From: Hetaerina americana
Taxonomy: Eukaryota; Arthropoda; Insecta; Odonata; Calopterygidae
DNA: 64,000 bases
Assembly: GCA_022747635.1 (NCBI GenBank)
Contig: JAKTNV010000079.1
Span: 1,134,501 to 1,198,500, forward strand
Reading direction: 5' to 3'
Shown: positions 45,576-59,310 of the stretch, in pieces
How positions within the stretch are numbered: the stretch's first letter is position 1
How the letters are laid out: each line of letters opens with the position of its first letter
Notes under the pieces: model-generated
Seen by the model: only the letters and a program-made list of their open reading frames with translations
Database searches by the model: none
Told to the model about the DNA's origin: nothing
Program-made: the position numbers and the translations under genes

Positions 45576-48500
45576 AGTGTAGGAAAGAAATATTTCGTTT
45601 GAATTGGACTTTATTTCTCGGTTGATATGGGTAATCCTACAAGAAACTTCAATACAAACCTAAATGGTAAGAGGAATGATGCAGTTATATCCTGGTGCTA
45701 AACTAATCTTTCGTTTCAGTTTCTTCAGAAAAATCTAAAAATAACCTCTTCAGACATTCAAGAGGTTTTTTATCATGGAATAAGAAGGATACAGTTTGGT
45801 AAAGGGGAAGATGACCATGCACATTAAGGTCTGTGGCAAAGTATTGGTTGAATACGAATTGGTTCTGGTGTAGATATTTAAGCCAAATTATATGCATTTC
45901 CTCCGGTGACCCCGTTACCGCCTTATCGCTACTAAATTTGAGTGTCAGACGGTCCGAGGTGGAGGAGCCGTCCGCTTTGCCTCGAGTAAGACCCCATACG
46001 CCACCTGAAATCTATCTCGTGATACCATTGAATATTCTCTAGATTATAATGTTATGAGACGTTTATCAATCTAGAATGCTCCAATGACCTAGTAAAAACT
46101 CGAAATCCTTACCTTACAGCTTCAAAAACTCTCATTTTGATGGGCAATTTCAATGTCCATGGTCCCTCCAGGGAAGCTTGATTGTAGAGCAACAGCACGA
46201 GACGAAGTTTATCCTATATTCACGATTGCTATCAATTTTATACCTATTTAACTCTAGTAATGGGGAGAAATCTCATTTTAACAGGCCAGAGAAACCGTTT
46301 TCTATTTTGTTCGTATTTTATCGTCCGATGAAGAAGGTTATCACCATAGGAAAATTTTCTTTACTAGAAAGTCATAAATTCTCCACTTTTATAGCGAGAA
46401 ATATGATGCTCATGTACATGATGTCTGGAAAATACCATTTTAATGTTCGTCAGGGAGTTTTACCATCTATGAACGGGTTCGGGATCCTGACGATTGACGT
46501 TGCTTCAATGATTTTACCTGGCCATATCTGAGAAATGCATTGGTTTCGATATCATATAAAATACCAAGGTGAAAGTGAAAAAAGCTTTTGTAATATAGAC
46601 GAAAACTTCAGAAATATCAAAGATAAGTTGTTCAAGTCCACAAATAGGACTCAGTTAGTTCAGTTAGCCGCATTCAAACTTCTCCTGCTTAAGTGCCGGA
46701 GGCATTGGAGGCATTTAAGGCTGAATAAACACGAAAGAACGCATAGTCTTAAGAGAATAAAATAAAAGGGGGATTGGACTTACTTGCATTGGAAGATAAG
46801 CCAATAGCCACTCACCGTAGAACAAACGATTTTCGGCGGGAACTGCAAGTGGCCGATTAAAATTAAACAATAAGGGTCATTTTTAAAAGGGGAATAGAGG
46901 AATATTTTTCTTCGGAGCTCCCATACAGATTTAGTCGTTTGCTCAGAGCTAGATCATTTCATAATTTAGGCTAGGCACTAGTCCCCATTGTTTTTCAGTC
47001 CCTAAACATAGGAAGGACAGGGTACTGAAAAACTTCGCCATTTGAATTCCTTTAGAAAAATTTCCTATGCAATCTGATGGAAATAATCGTAAACATCTGA
47101 CTAATATGGTGTCCCTTTTTCATATTCAGTGTGGATTTAGTCGTGCAAGATTTGCTTGAGAGCTCGCGGTGCTCCGTCTTGAGGGCGACCCTCTTTACAA
47201 TTGCCATCAATGAAATTTTTTCCCTTAATTCTACGTTAAAAAATTCACTATTTTTTGATGACCTCTCTATAATCTGCAGTTCATTCAAATTACCAGAGAG
47301 AAATGAAGAGTACGGCTGATCCTTAATCGAAAGCATGAACGGATAATTCATCGGGTTCCTTCCGGTTTTTTGCTAATTGACGATGATTTACAAGAGGATC
47401 CCAAAATTGCATCCGTATTTGGATTAAAAACATTCTGGTCCTGTGGCCGTACTATGATCTCTCCAATTTATGAAACGGTTACGTCAAAGTGGCAGTGAAC
47501 AAGCAGGTTGTTTCCAGAGGAGATTCTCGCCAGAATGCTTTGAAAATTGCTGGTTATAGCGGCCCGCCATTTCTAATATGCGCTGAAACGTGAGTTCCAT
47601 GAATGTGATCTTCTCTTCATTTCCCACGATTCCGTTAGTCTACTATATTCACTTTTCCTCCCTCGATAGAATAGGGGTAAGGATATATTTCATTTCATCA
47701 CAAATATACGTTATCATTCAGATAATAAAGAAACTGATTTGATGGCAGAGGAGATTTTGCTTCAACAAAGCCTCGTTGGCCACCATACAAGCGTGTTTAA
47801 AATGTGAATACGCAGATGAAAAATATGAAGATGGATAGGCGAAATAAATGTTGACTTTCTTTCCGCAAAGGTCAAACGTTTTATTTCAAGGAGCGCGTGA
47901 GAATATGGGCCTCAGTCACTTATAATTAGGTAATTGACGGGAGAAAATCAAATTTCGAATGACTGATGGACATGGAGCATTAACGCACTCCTTCATTATC
48001 GATCTATGCACTGTAACTTTGTGATGAATGAAAATCCTGTCTCCTACTATCCGTATGTTTAAAACAAAACAGGGTAAACGATGTGCAGTATAGTAATGGA
48101 GTTGTAAAAAATTAGGATACTATCTCCCCTTCATTAACAGCAACTTTTATAATATGAAGAAGATTTGCTTTTTCTTTGTTAATGCTGATTAATTGGTTTT
48201 TATGCAAAATAATACCATTCTTGACATAACACACAAAAGTTTGTGACTAGTCCCTTTGAAAAAGTATATGAATTATTCGCTGTTTTTCAATAAATTTCAA
48301 CCGGTCTCTCAACTGTAGCCTTTTTGGGCTCATTAACAGGATCTTCCATTGATATATAATTTATCCTTTCATGATTAGTTGATATCTGCATTACAAATTA
48401 TGCTGGGTAACGTGGTCCCATCCATTGACCTTACTAAAGATTAAAATGAAAGATTGAAATGTGTTCAGGAAAAACGAGTTTGCATTAGGTTTTGCTATGA

Positions 48501-51500
48501 ACTTGGAAACTTAGGGTGATAACTTAAGAAATGTTGAGACAAGCATTTGACAGTGATGATAATTTTCGACGTGACGTGATTAAGCGACTGATTTGTTTTT
48601 TTTTGAGAGAAAAAAATGTCAACTTACAGCGGCTGACTCTGCTAATAGCGAACACTTCTCCATTTTAGCTTTAAAATGCGAAAAATGGTTTGTTGCATTA
48701 GCGCATGAGTTAATGCTAAAAGTTCGATGGACGGTGGAGCATTTTAATATAAACTTACAGGGCTTGCCAACAAAATTTTTCAACGGATACCCTAAAAATG
48801 CGAAGAATCACTACTAAGGTTGTGACCGGACTGACGAGAAGACAAAACTTCTGTTGAAAGTCTATTTAGAACTCGAATAAGATAGTACGTGTAGTAGCCG
48901 GAAGGGACTCCAACGAACGGTGATGACTGTTGACGGAAGTTGGGAAATGGAAAAACTTAGATTCATCCGAATCACTAGGCAACTGCAGCGGAGGTGATAA
49001 CATATATTTTGAGCCTGAATCGATTTTTCGCAAAGTTATTCATATAACTGAGTAATCGGTCAATACCCAGTTCTGTTGCTACCATCCTTGGAGGCATGAG
49101 GTGAGCTGAGAAGTGGCGCAGAAACAGATAGTATCCCCATAACAAAAAATCCACAAATCCTCCCGATCGATTTTTCTGTTTAGTAGTTGTTTGTTTGAAA
49201 AGTTCAGTTTCTTTACCTGAAAAAACCTAAAATTTTGGATGTTTATAAATAATGCCTTCAGTCACCTTTTAAATATTTTTTATTCCTATTTTATTAGTTA
49301 TATAGAGTAGGACAAATGAAATCTATCTAAAATCAAATGAAGGCTATCAACTTTCAAAATTTAGTCCCGACAACAAAACAAAACCCACCCCCAGTAGACA
49401 TGGTTGTGTAGCAGGGATTTTTGCAACCTCTTTTTCAAGGTTCACCAGTTCACCAACCTTGCTCCCGGTCGCCTAAGGTTTCATTCCGTGAACTGTAAAA
49501 TGAACGCTGAATCCTCCTTTTTGTGAAGGTCTTCTATTTTTTTACATGAGGAATAATAAAATTTTAAAATTAAGTAGGTAAATACGCCATTTATATTAAT
49601 TACCTATGCCTGAGGACTGTCCATAATTTTTTCTAATTAATACGATGTCAGATATGGAAATGGGAGCATTTACCTTCTATATATCGATATCGGACAGCTT
49701 ATTCAGATAAATTTTTCATTGGAATATTTTTAATGCAGGTATTTCCCTTACAATAATTAACTTTTTGTCCAAAAATCAGTCAATTAAAATGATTGAACGA
49801 AACAAGGGGAATGCTAAAATACCGCCGAGGGGTTGGTTTCGTTTGCAATAGAAATGAATGAATGTTTGCGTGAAAGATTGAATTTATTGTTCAGGCAGTT
49901 TGGTATATACTCTCCATAATATGGAATCGTTGACATGTATGAACATATTGTGGCATTTAATCATTAAAACACCTTGAAGTTTTTTTAGGCACGGACGGCT
50001 AAGTTTTACGGCAAGCCTTTTATGCATCCTTCACGATCGAAAGGGTAGATATGAATTCGATAGCGGTATTCGGTTCAGATATGGAGAGAGAGAAAGATAA
50101 AAGATAGGATGAGGAAGGGAGGAGAAGCAGAAGTGAGTTGAAATTGACTCCTCCTTAAGGCAAGGGATTACGAGTGGTGAAAGCCTAATCGAGGAGGCCC
50201 AGGCTTGAGTGGAATTCTTTCGCTCGTACACTCGATTCGTGCCTCCGAAAAAGTAAGCCAAACAAACCTGTTTTGGCGGAAGGGAGTGCTTTTAGAGTGG
50301 AGATTAGTGCGATCCCGGGTGCGTAGTCCTCATTTTGGGGTTTGGGGGTATGGAAAAATGGCCCCGTCGCATTCGTGCATGGTACAGCAACCACCATCTT
50401 CGTACTTTTGAGATCCCTATGAGAATTCGTATTCTTTGTCGGCGTCCGGAAGCGTTCCCTTTCTCTGTTTCATGAGGTCAGAACGGAGGCCTTGCTCCAT
50501 TGTTGAATCGTACGGGGGAGTTGTTTACAGTTCATCGTTCTTGGCACACCAGTGTGGTGTATGTTTTCGACGCAGCAGATCTTTCTCGCGGACTTTCGGA
50601 TTCTTGCGAAGGTCGAGTGGAATATATAATTCGAGGTCTCCCACGTTTTCCGTCCCACCAAGGATCTTGGACGACGCGGTTGGGTTGGGGATCGGGTCCG
50701 GAATATCAGAAAGTTATGGTTTTAACTTGTGACAGAAATGGCACTTAACGTGTGTCAGAGATGGGGCGAGACATCGTAAGTTGTTGATTCACTTGGGCAT
50801 CCTGCTTCAAAATGGTTTTTATTCACTCAGCGGCCGTATATTTTTTTATAAATGGCATTTTTTTCGTTTTATCTGGTTGATCTTTTAAAAATGTGACTAA
50901 ACGAAAAGTCTGATTACGTAAGATGTGTTCCACATTCTTGAAGCATTTATCTTTTGGGATTCATCCAGCAATGTGAGAGATAAACAGCAAGTATTACCAT
51001 AAAATATGGCTCGTAGTGTTTTATTTTCTTAGAAGTACTTTGCGGGTATGGAAGGCCTTTTACATTAATTCACTTGTCAATGTTAATATCAATTCGTTGT
51101 AGATGCAATTTAACTAGCTAAACTTACAGCGGCATGGGGGTATGAGGGAGCAAGGCATTTCCTTTACGGTTGTTGGGTTGGCCTCCCTATGAGATGTTCG
51201 GTATACTCATAAATTTCAGGTTCACTATGTCTAATATATCGTATTTCGCTACCCTAACCATTCAAACCTACTAATAGAACATGCAGCGAAAACATTTGGT
51301 CCCTAAAAAAGAATAAGGCCGTGATGGAATATTATAATAAATGAAGAAGCTTCGTCAACATTTCACCCTCCTTAAATACCAACCTCCTGGTCTTCCAGAC
51401 GCGAAACAATGTCATGTCGGTGCGCCCAAGTGTAAAGTATTTCTAAATACTTCTTCAATACAATCTGCACTTGTTCAATAGCAAATTACCGAATTCAATA

Positions 51501-52199
51501 GCAAATTGCGTTGGGAATTCCTGGGAAATGAAATTGAAGAAAATACTTTGTCTCTCATTTCAAAATTCATGTTTCAAATACACAACGATTTCTAGTAACT
51601 CACTTAAGCAGTGAATAAGGGCAAACATATCACTTTTATTATTCAGGGAATGAATTTTAGTAAGAAAAAAAATCAATCCGTCCGAATAAAACGTGGATTT
51701 GACTTGGCTCTAATTAAAATCATTTAGGGCTTTACAAAAAAAGTTAAGCTATCTTAGGGTAGATGAAATCTGTTAAATGTACGAGTAATTACATGAAAAC
51801 ACAAATTGATTAGTTTTTTCTTGATAAGTTCATTCGTCAGTTATGCCAAGTGTAGTAAGTCGTACCGACAGTCCGATCTCGACTTACCGTGTAAGCAATA
51901 TTTTTAAAATGAAAATTCGAAAATAGAGGGTAAAGGTTGTATGTCGATACCCTCCTTGATGATAAAGTTAAATGCTGCTCTCAGAATAGAAATATTAATT
52001 ATACCTCCTCCGCAGTTGGGATATTGACGAGTGAACTTCCAGGTACATTCTCTTAAAATTAGGCTAATTCTGACGACTATGGATCCCTCCATCGTTCCGA
52101 ATCTTTCTCCTGCATTAAGCCATGAATATTTGCTTACCCTACAGCGTCATAAATCACAGCTGCCTTGTGCTTCCGTTTCCGATTTATGTGAAACAAAAG
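45576..52199. other. Long stretch without recognised genes
   Basis: Mostly AT-rich. Positions 50030-50760 are GC-richer and carry several overlapping frames (60-98 codons) on both strands that I cannot assign. Frames at 46178-46531 (117 codons) and 47052-47351 (99 codons) are also unassigned. No tRNA-like, LINE or repeat signal was spotted. Confidence 0.4.
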
Positions 52200-52320
52200 A
52201 GATGAGCGAGATTGATAGAATAGTAATTGGGACGTGATAATCTCAATTAATCTTTTAACTTACATTAATGTGGCAAAGATTATCACGTCCCAGTTGCCAT
52301 TCTTCAAAGCTCGCTCATCT
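52200..52320 (+). ncRNA. Pre-miRNA-like hairpin, 44-nt arms
   Basis: The left arm 52200-52243 and right arm 52277-52320 are reverse complements at 37 of 44 positions; two of the seven mismatches become G-U pairs in RNA. The loop is 33 nt. The innermost 15 bp (gggacgtgataatct) and outermost 11 bp (agatgagcgag) are perfect, with small bulges between. Arm length, loop size and imperfect pairing match an animal primary microRNA. I recognise no known microRNA seed. An inverted duplication or foldback element would look similar, and either strand could be transcribed. Confidence 0.45.
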
Positions 52321-55300
52321 ATACAATAAACGAAATCCCATTTGAGGAAGTTGAAATAAAAGAGTGAACACATCCGATAGGAAGTATGAATGGAATCTCT
52401 CCAATAAAAAAGGAAAAATTTAGTTATTTTTTATTCACAAGCCAAACAATTATATGTGTGAAATATACTTTCTACATGGATAAGTGGAAAAATATTTTTT
52501 AAATAATAGACGGGGCAGTTATGGAATAATTTTTTCATATCTTTGCTTTCGTAGCGAAAATGAAACCAAATAAATATAGAGCTGCGTCCAGACTCGTCAT
52601 TGAATCAGCCAGTTTAGGTGGGACTTCATCTTGAAGGGTGTCAACATTCTGTAGGTAACGAGAGGGCGCAAATTTTAGGCACCTATTTCGGCACCTCCTA
52701 AATACTTCATATTTTATACCTACAATTCAAAGTGCTAGAAGCGAGACAACTAGCAGAAGAATAGTTCCCATGTCGAAAGTGTATTTTATATGTTTATCAC
52801 CACAACATTGGTCATTAATTTGAGAAAGTACACTTTGACTCGTTGAAAAATTGAAGGGCTTCATTAACATGAGGTGGGGAAAGATGGACCTTCCGGAAAG
52901 ATGGGTCTTCCGAATGGATTTAATTTAACTCTGATAATAAATTTATTTTATAAAGTTATTGGATACAGATATTTGAAATGTAGAGTTAAGAACATATTTA
53001 TTTGTTTGTTGCTTCATTTTATGACTAAGAACATCGTTTTTGTCATCGTTTTTATGTCCATGCCTTCTTTGTGTGCTTGTTTAATCTTATTTTGGTAAAT
53101 ATTATAAGCACTACGGAAGTTAATCTACAAGCGTAATGTTGAGTTTGGTGAGTGTAAGTATGTAGTAGGTTAATGCTCTAGGTAAAATTAGAGCTGTCTG
53201 CATGAATCCAACTGGGTAATCATAGGTCGTTCGCCAAACCTTGGCAAAAAGAGACCGCTTTACTACGCATGACCACAAAGAAATAAAACCAATAAAAAGA
53301 TAAAAATGCCAACAAAGACTAATTGTAGGATTAATATTTAATTGATACTAAGCCTAACTTAAAAATATGAAACATTTAGCAAGAAAAGTACGCATGCATA
53401 TAGTAGAAATACACACGACACAAAGCATATCTTAAAACAATTATGATACCCATTAATGACCGACAATTGCCTTGGAATAAAATACCATGGAATAAGATAA
53501 AAAGTTTAAAAAAATTGAAATTTAATACTATCTGACCTATTAAGTAAAGAAAAATATAAAAAACAGATAATTTATTGAGCTAATATAGTCCGATAAGGGA
53601 AAATGAATACGAAACTATTACCGAAAATCGCCCAAGTTACTAAATTAGAAGAAAGAAGTGGAAAACTTAAATGAAAGACTGCCTGCCTTTAAAAAAGAAT
53701 GAATCGTTTATTCCCCTTTCTTAGCTACAAAGAGGGCATTAATATTGCGTAGGGTGTCCCAGCTCAAGCTACCTTTTCAGGCGCCTAACATTTAGACAAC
53801 TAAACAGCATGTCCCCTAAGGCCTAACCAGTTTGGATGCAGCTCAGGTCCTAAAGGGAAATACAAATAAAAATTTTCTTATTTTTATCAATTGATTCGCA
53901 GAGAATTTTCTTCTTTCTCATGATTATTTGAGAGTTTCACTCCCGAATAATGCAGGGAGGACACCTTTATGCATTGCCGTTGTTGATGCCTTAGATAAGG
54001 CTCATTTTTAGCTAATTTTTTTATACAGTGTGAATTATTAAAAAAATACTTTTTCTATCCGCAAATGTCCTGTTTTTGGCGGATGTAATTATATTGGCCA
54101 TTTGACTCATACTCGTGATGTCCACGGTTATTTGGTTTTATGCGGGCCCTCTCTCTTTTACCGTCTGACTCATGATTTATTTTTCCATTGGGATGGCGAG
54201 GGAGGAACACGAGGAGTCTACGAAAATCCGCTTTCCGAGGATTTCTCGTGGGCTTGCCTGGGCCCCAATATATTTGGGGCACCGGTTACACGGTATGTGA
54301 GCCTCTCACATCTCGGCAGGTTTTTAGGATAGCGGTCGAGAGCCAACGTGGCACACAACTGTCGAAAGCAAATGCCGATTAATATCCTTGAGGAACGGGT
54401 TTTCCTTTGAAACTACCTTCGGCTGCTACCGCTTAAAGCAATAATATTCCTCATAAAATAAGCCCCGCCTCTCGTTTTGTCTTCTATTTTGAGTTGGAGC
54501 AGCAAGACCTCATTTTATCACTTCTCTTTTTGTGCTGCTGGAGAGATAAACTCGCCACAGACGAGGGCTAATGAAATTGAAATTTCTCAGAGTGACGTAA
54601 TATACAAGGCCATTGGTATGTTCCTAATTCATGAATAATGAGCCCAAAATATGATGCATTATAATCTGTCTTAGTGAAATATATTTAATGCACTATAAAT
54701 TGAACCATGAGAAACATGCAAGAACTAAGGTCGAAAAGAGCTCTATATTATACAGGGGAATGCATCGACTAAATTCACCAATTAGGTATATTCTTCGAGT
54801 AATGAATAAAGTTCATGCATATATATTAGTTCCGGGAAGTCTTTCATATGAAGGACATCGTACTATTAAGACATGCATTAAAAATGAATCGAAAGTGGAT
54901 TCCATCTAGCTCCTTCCGGTAATACAAGTGTTTCCATCACATTCCAAAACATTGTATACTTCCTCGTCTTGGCTTCGGTATACTTCATGCCTCTACGCCC
55001 TCCCTCCGCCTCTACCCTCCATCCTCATCTCCCTCCTACATCTCCGCCGCTCAAAACAAGAACCACTTTTCCTGACGATAACCGCGAGTGGACTGGCAAT
55101 GGGCTGCTCTCTGCAGTTCATGTACAGTTGTTTGTGCCAGGATGTACGGTTGATTCATGAGTTGAACGCACAAGCCGTTTTTTCCCGGGTACATTCCGTA
55201 TCGGAGTACTTTCGACGCCGTCGTTCGGGAGGACAACGGAAAGGCCCACGTGCGCACGCGGGAGAATTTTCGGAGCCCCGTTCCTGAAAACTATTTTCCT

Positions 55301-58300
55301 TTCGCAAAATAAATCTCAGTGAGAACTCGATGCTGAACTTCCGGAAAACCGAGCGTATTTATCGAAAGGCATAATATATTTTATGGTGGTAACTAATGAT
55401 GCCCTTGCGTTACTGCTTTTCAATCCAAGCGGTAGAGAGTAATCAACAAGATATTTTGACCTACCCCAGTGTTCCGGTTATTCATGGTAAGGGGGAAAAA
55501 CAGTGAATTGTGCAACATTTGTAAAACAAATATTTTTCCCTTTTAATTACGCTGCCAACATTCCTGTATGAACGGAAACGTTTGAGGTCTCGAGCTACAC
55601 ATATTACGCATGACCTTCGTTAAGCACCTGAAAGTTCTCCTAAGTGCTCAGGTGTGTCGACGGCAAGCGAGCGTCACTCTTATCGAGGACTAAAAACTCT
55701 ATGAGAATAGATCCCACCATGTTGTCAACTGATATGAGACCTTCAGCCACAGCTAGTGAACAGGGAAGCTGCCGATTCTAGACCTCGTCGAATGACACTG
55801 AACGTGAATTAAACTCGATAATAAAACGAGAGGAGACGGCTGTTACACCGCAGAACTGCATCCGATGGCAACTTTTCCCCCACCCGCACGAGACCTCAAA
55901 AGCACGCGTAGCTGGAGGTAAAAGGTTCCTCGCTCCGCACGAATCTCTACTCCCAAAATAAAATCTTCTGCTTGAACAGGTTTATTTGGCATACTTCGGA
56001 GCCGCAGAGCGAGTGGCCCAGAAGGAACCGCTCGACTCTCCGTTGTCCGGAACTTGTTCTCCGCGACTGAGCTCCTCCATCTCCCAGGAATTAAAAACAT
56101 CTCCCTCCATGATCCATCCTCAATCCTTACGTCGCCCATTCATACTTGGATCTTTTGCGGCGACCCTAGAACGAGGTGTGACAATTACGTCCGCTGGTGT
56201 CGACCCTAATGCACTCCGCGGGAAATTTCAACGGGGTTGCCATTTTCATCATCTGCTCCTCCGTGGACCGCAGCTTATTTGGAGTCTCCGCTCTCTTCCA
56301 AGATTTTTTCTCCTTTTTTCTTGCCTCGGCTTCCAAACACCGCATGTTGTAATTTTTGAGGTCACTGAATCTGTTCTCAAGCTCTCCTTTAAGGTCATAG
56401 CGTGACATCACTGAGTTGTGCATATTCCTCATGCGTACTCGTCTCCGGCGAAGTTACTTCTCCCGAGACGAACGTTTTAACGAATCACTCCATTTTTCCA
56501 CTATTTATCTTGATGAATTTCCGAATATAAATTTTTAAAACCAGCAACTCAACTCTTATTGCTCCCTCTTTAAGACATGGTGTCAATAATTAGCTACATC
56601 GAACCCTGAAGTTTTTAGGCGAATCGAACTGAATACTCTCTTTTAGGCATCGGTAGGAGTTAATAGAACATTTAGCAATCGACTGTCAGATCAAACTGAT
56701 TGAAGTACAGTCTACACCGCACATGTTCCTCGCATCAAAGACGCATGTACTCTTAAATACGGTGACAAATTAGACAGTTTTCTTTTAGCGTAAAGCACTG
56801 ACTGGTGTCTTCTGCTTCTACTAGTCATCATTGAAGTGATATTTTTTGCTGTCAGAGGTACTCCTTTTTTAAGTGAGACCGGGAAAGAAAAGATATAATA
56901 GCAAGATCACTTGCCACATGCGTGGAGTAAGAGAAAAATAGAAGGAAATGGACTTTGGAAGGGAAAAGTATTCAGCACGCAGGATACAGCCGAAAATATG
57001 GCTCTCTGTTCTAAGATGACATTCGTTGAATTTTGGGTTAAAGGACTGAATGTTTTCCACCATTGTGTTTATGGATAAAAGGCTCGCTTATCTCTCTTGA
57101 AATTTTTTGAGGCGTGTATATAACCTCTCTAAACTTTAATTTAGATATGGAGGCTTAAATAAACTACATAGTTGATTCGATTTGGTAAAGACAGAGGTTT
57201 CAAATGATTGAAAACTTAAGGGAGTCATTATATGGGCCATTAACCTAAAATGAAACGATATATAAAAACAACTAACTCAGGAAAAGCGTTCGCCTAACCA
57301 GTTCTTTTAAGATAGGCTTTAAATAAAAAATCTCTCGCGGATGTGAGTCTCCTTACGTTGTATGAAATCGGATTCGCTGAGTCTTAAAGTTCTGATAAAT
57401 TAAGATTCTACGCGTGTAAATATGTACACACTTAAGAATTATTTGAATCAACTATTTACACTCGTTTAGCGATCAAATATATTTAGATGTAATTTAATCA
57501 TAGGGTGATATTGTAATAAGAACTCCCTCGCTTCAATTCTCCTTTCAGAAAAATACCATCATATACGAATTATTATGTCTTTACCGCTCAACAACCATTC
57601 TTTTCAGAAAAGCATTGGCAGAAAAGTAACTAAAGGTAGAAATAATAGGGAAGCATCAGGCCGCACCATTGGTACAGGGAGCTGAGTGAAAATTACACAC
57701 TTTAATTGTGGTAAGAGAGTCTACACTTTCAAACTTTTTGATCGATACGCTTTGAGAAAAATGCGGTTTTGTTATAGAATTTTACCACTCGTGACTTTTG
57801 GCGCAAATATGAAGGTGGAAATGCGACAAAAGACGCCATTCCACTTGGTCAACAAATTCCATTAATCGATAAGTATCATGATTGATGCGAGGGACTAACT
57901 AACTTCTTGTAATTTGCATGTGACCAAATTGGGTGCATTCCAATTACCTCCACGAGCTAACTGCAAGCAAATTCCACAATTGTTTTATGACTCCACGATT
58001 ACTCATGGAGTTGGCTCAAAGCGAGTTGGCAGGAGTAGAGTTTTCGAATGCCGAAAGTCGTTTTCCGCTGCGTATTCATTCCTACGTAAGAAGTTGCTTC
58101 CTTTTTTATCCAACTTGGAGTCGAGCCAAGACACAACATAATCTGTTGCTCGTGAGATCTAAAATGATAAGCAATCATAATATATCTATAAAATTTCCGG
58201 ACTGTGCTACAGTTGGACAGAATACTTGGAAAAATAATCAACTGATAACATTTTGTGATTGATGGTATCAGACGAATGAAATCTGGAAATAACAGAGGGT

Positions 58301-59164
58301 AACGGCAGCAGACGTTTAGTTAATGAGGTATCAAGTTACAAAATGTATTGCTACTTCCAGAATAAGTCATTAATTATTTCGCAGGTAAATTGAGTTATTT
58401 GAAATGCATATTTAGTAATTTCTTCGGAAAGTGAATTGCCACCAAAACTGAAACAAAGCAGTTCCAATGTGCCTCAAACCATGCCTCTCTTTCGCCTGTG
58501 TTCCCTTTTATTCATTACTGACCTAAAATGATATAATGAATAGCATTTTGCTTTTTCGATGATAGCATGTTTTATAAGACATAAACCGTTAGAAGGCCGA
58601 CGCAAGTAAAAGGAAATTGCTACAACTCTAAAAAAGAGGCATTGATTCTATAACTTTTAATTTAGTTGCTTATTTTCTATTAGCTGTCTTGGCGTTAATG
58701 GATTCGTTCTCATTACAAACTGTATGCTCATGAGATGCAATGGATGATTGCCAAATAACCCATTACTTAGTGACTTAAATAATAGCATAAAGAGAAAACA
58801 AATACATAAATAATGAATTATCCAATCGCTCCCGTTAAGTTCATAATGTGTCTCGTCTATAATGGATTTTTACATTCTGAAAAAGCGACTCATAACAAAC
58901 TTTATCTTCAGATATGAATTGACCTTTGTCATACTTCCAAAGATTTGAACGTTGAAACATGACAATATTTTAACTCAATGCATCCAACTGTTGTTAATTA
59001 TATATAAACAAACGATGCATATGTTGTGGCGGATTTGGTATTGTATTTGATTTTTTCTCGATTTCCGCAGGATCACTTGGATATACAATTCTTTGCCAAT
59101 ACAACCTGAATCCTATCTTACCATTCAAATGTATTTATGCGGCAATATAAACTTGGGAAATTTA
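52321..59164. other. Long stretch without recognised genes
   Basis: GC-richer sections at 54050-54380 and 54960-56450 carry frames of 64-139 codons on both strands (for example 55986-56405 plus and 56166-56432 minus), none of which I recognise. At about 55195-55240 a short block resembles the reverse complement of about 22485-22530. The rest is AT-rich. Confidence 0.4.
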
Positions 59165-59212
59165 CAAGACAAAAATTTCAGAGTGTAAAATTCATTCGCC
59201 TTGACCGGGATT
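59165..59212 (-). repeat. SINE family C stub
   Basis: On the minus strand it reads tcccggtcaaggcgaatgaa, then ttttacactctgaaattttt. This is the box B edge and tail of family C, without the head. Confidence 0.5.
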
Positions 59213-59264
59213 TACACTCTAAATGGGATTTACACTGCATTGTATACCCCCTTTGCGGATTACT

Positions 59265-59310
59265 CCGTTAAAAGTTACTGTCGCGGCATCTACCGTAGTT
59301 TTTTGAAATT
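59265..59310. repeat. Short dispersed repeat, copy 2
   Basis: Shares about 40 bp (gttaaaagttactgt, gcggcatct) with 16850-16892. Confidence 0.6.

Noticed and set aside
55843..56432. Overlapping frames at 55.8-56.4 kb as exons
   Set aside because: Frames are open on both strands, no family resemblance, and no convincing splice pair or neighbouring exon. The region is only GC-richer than average.
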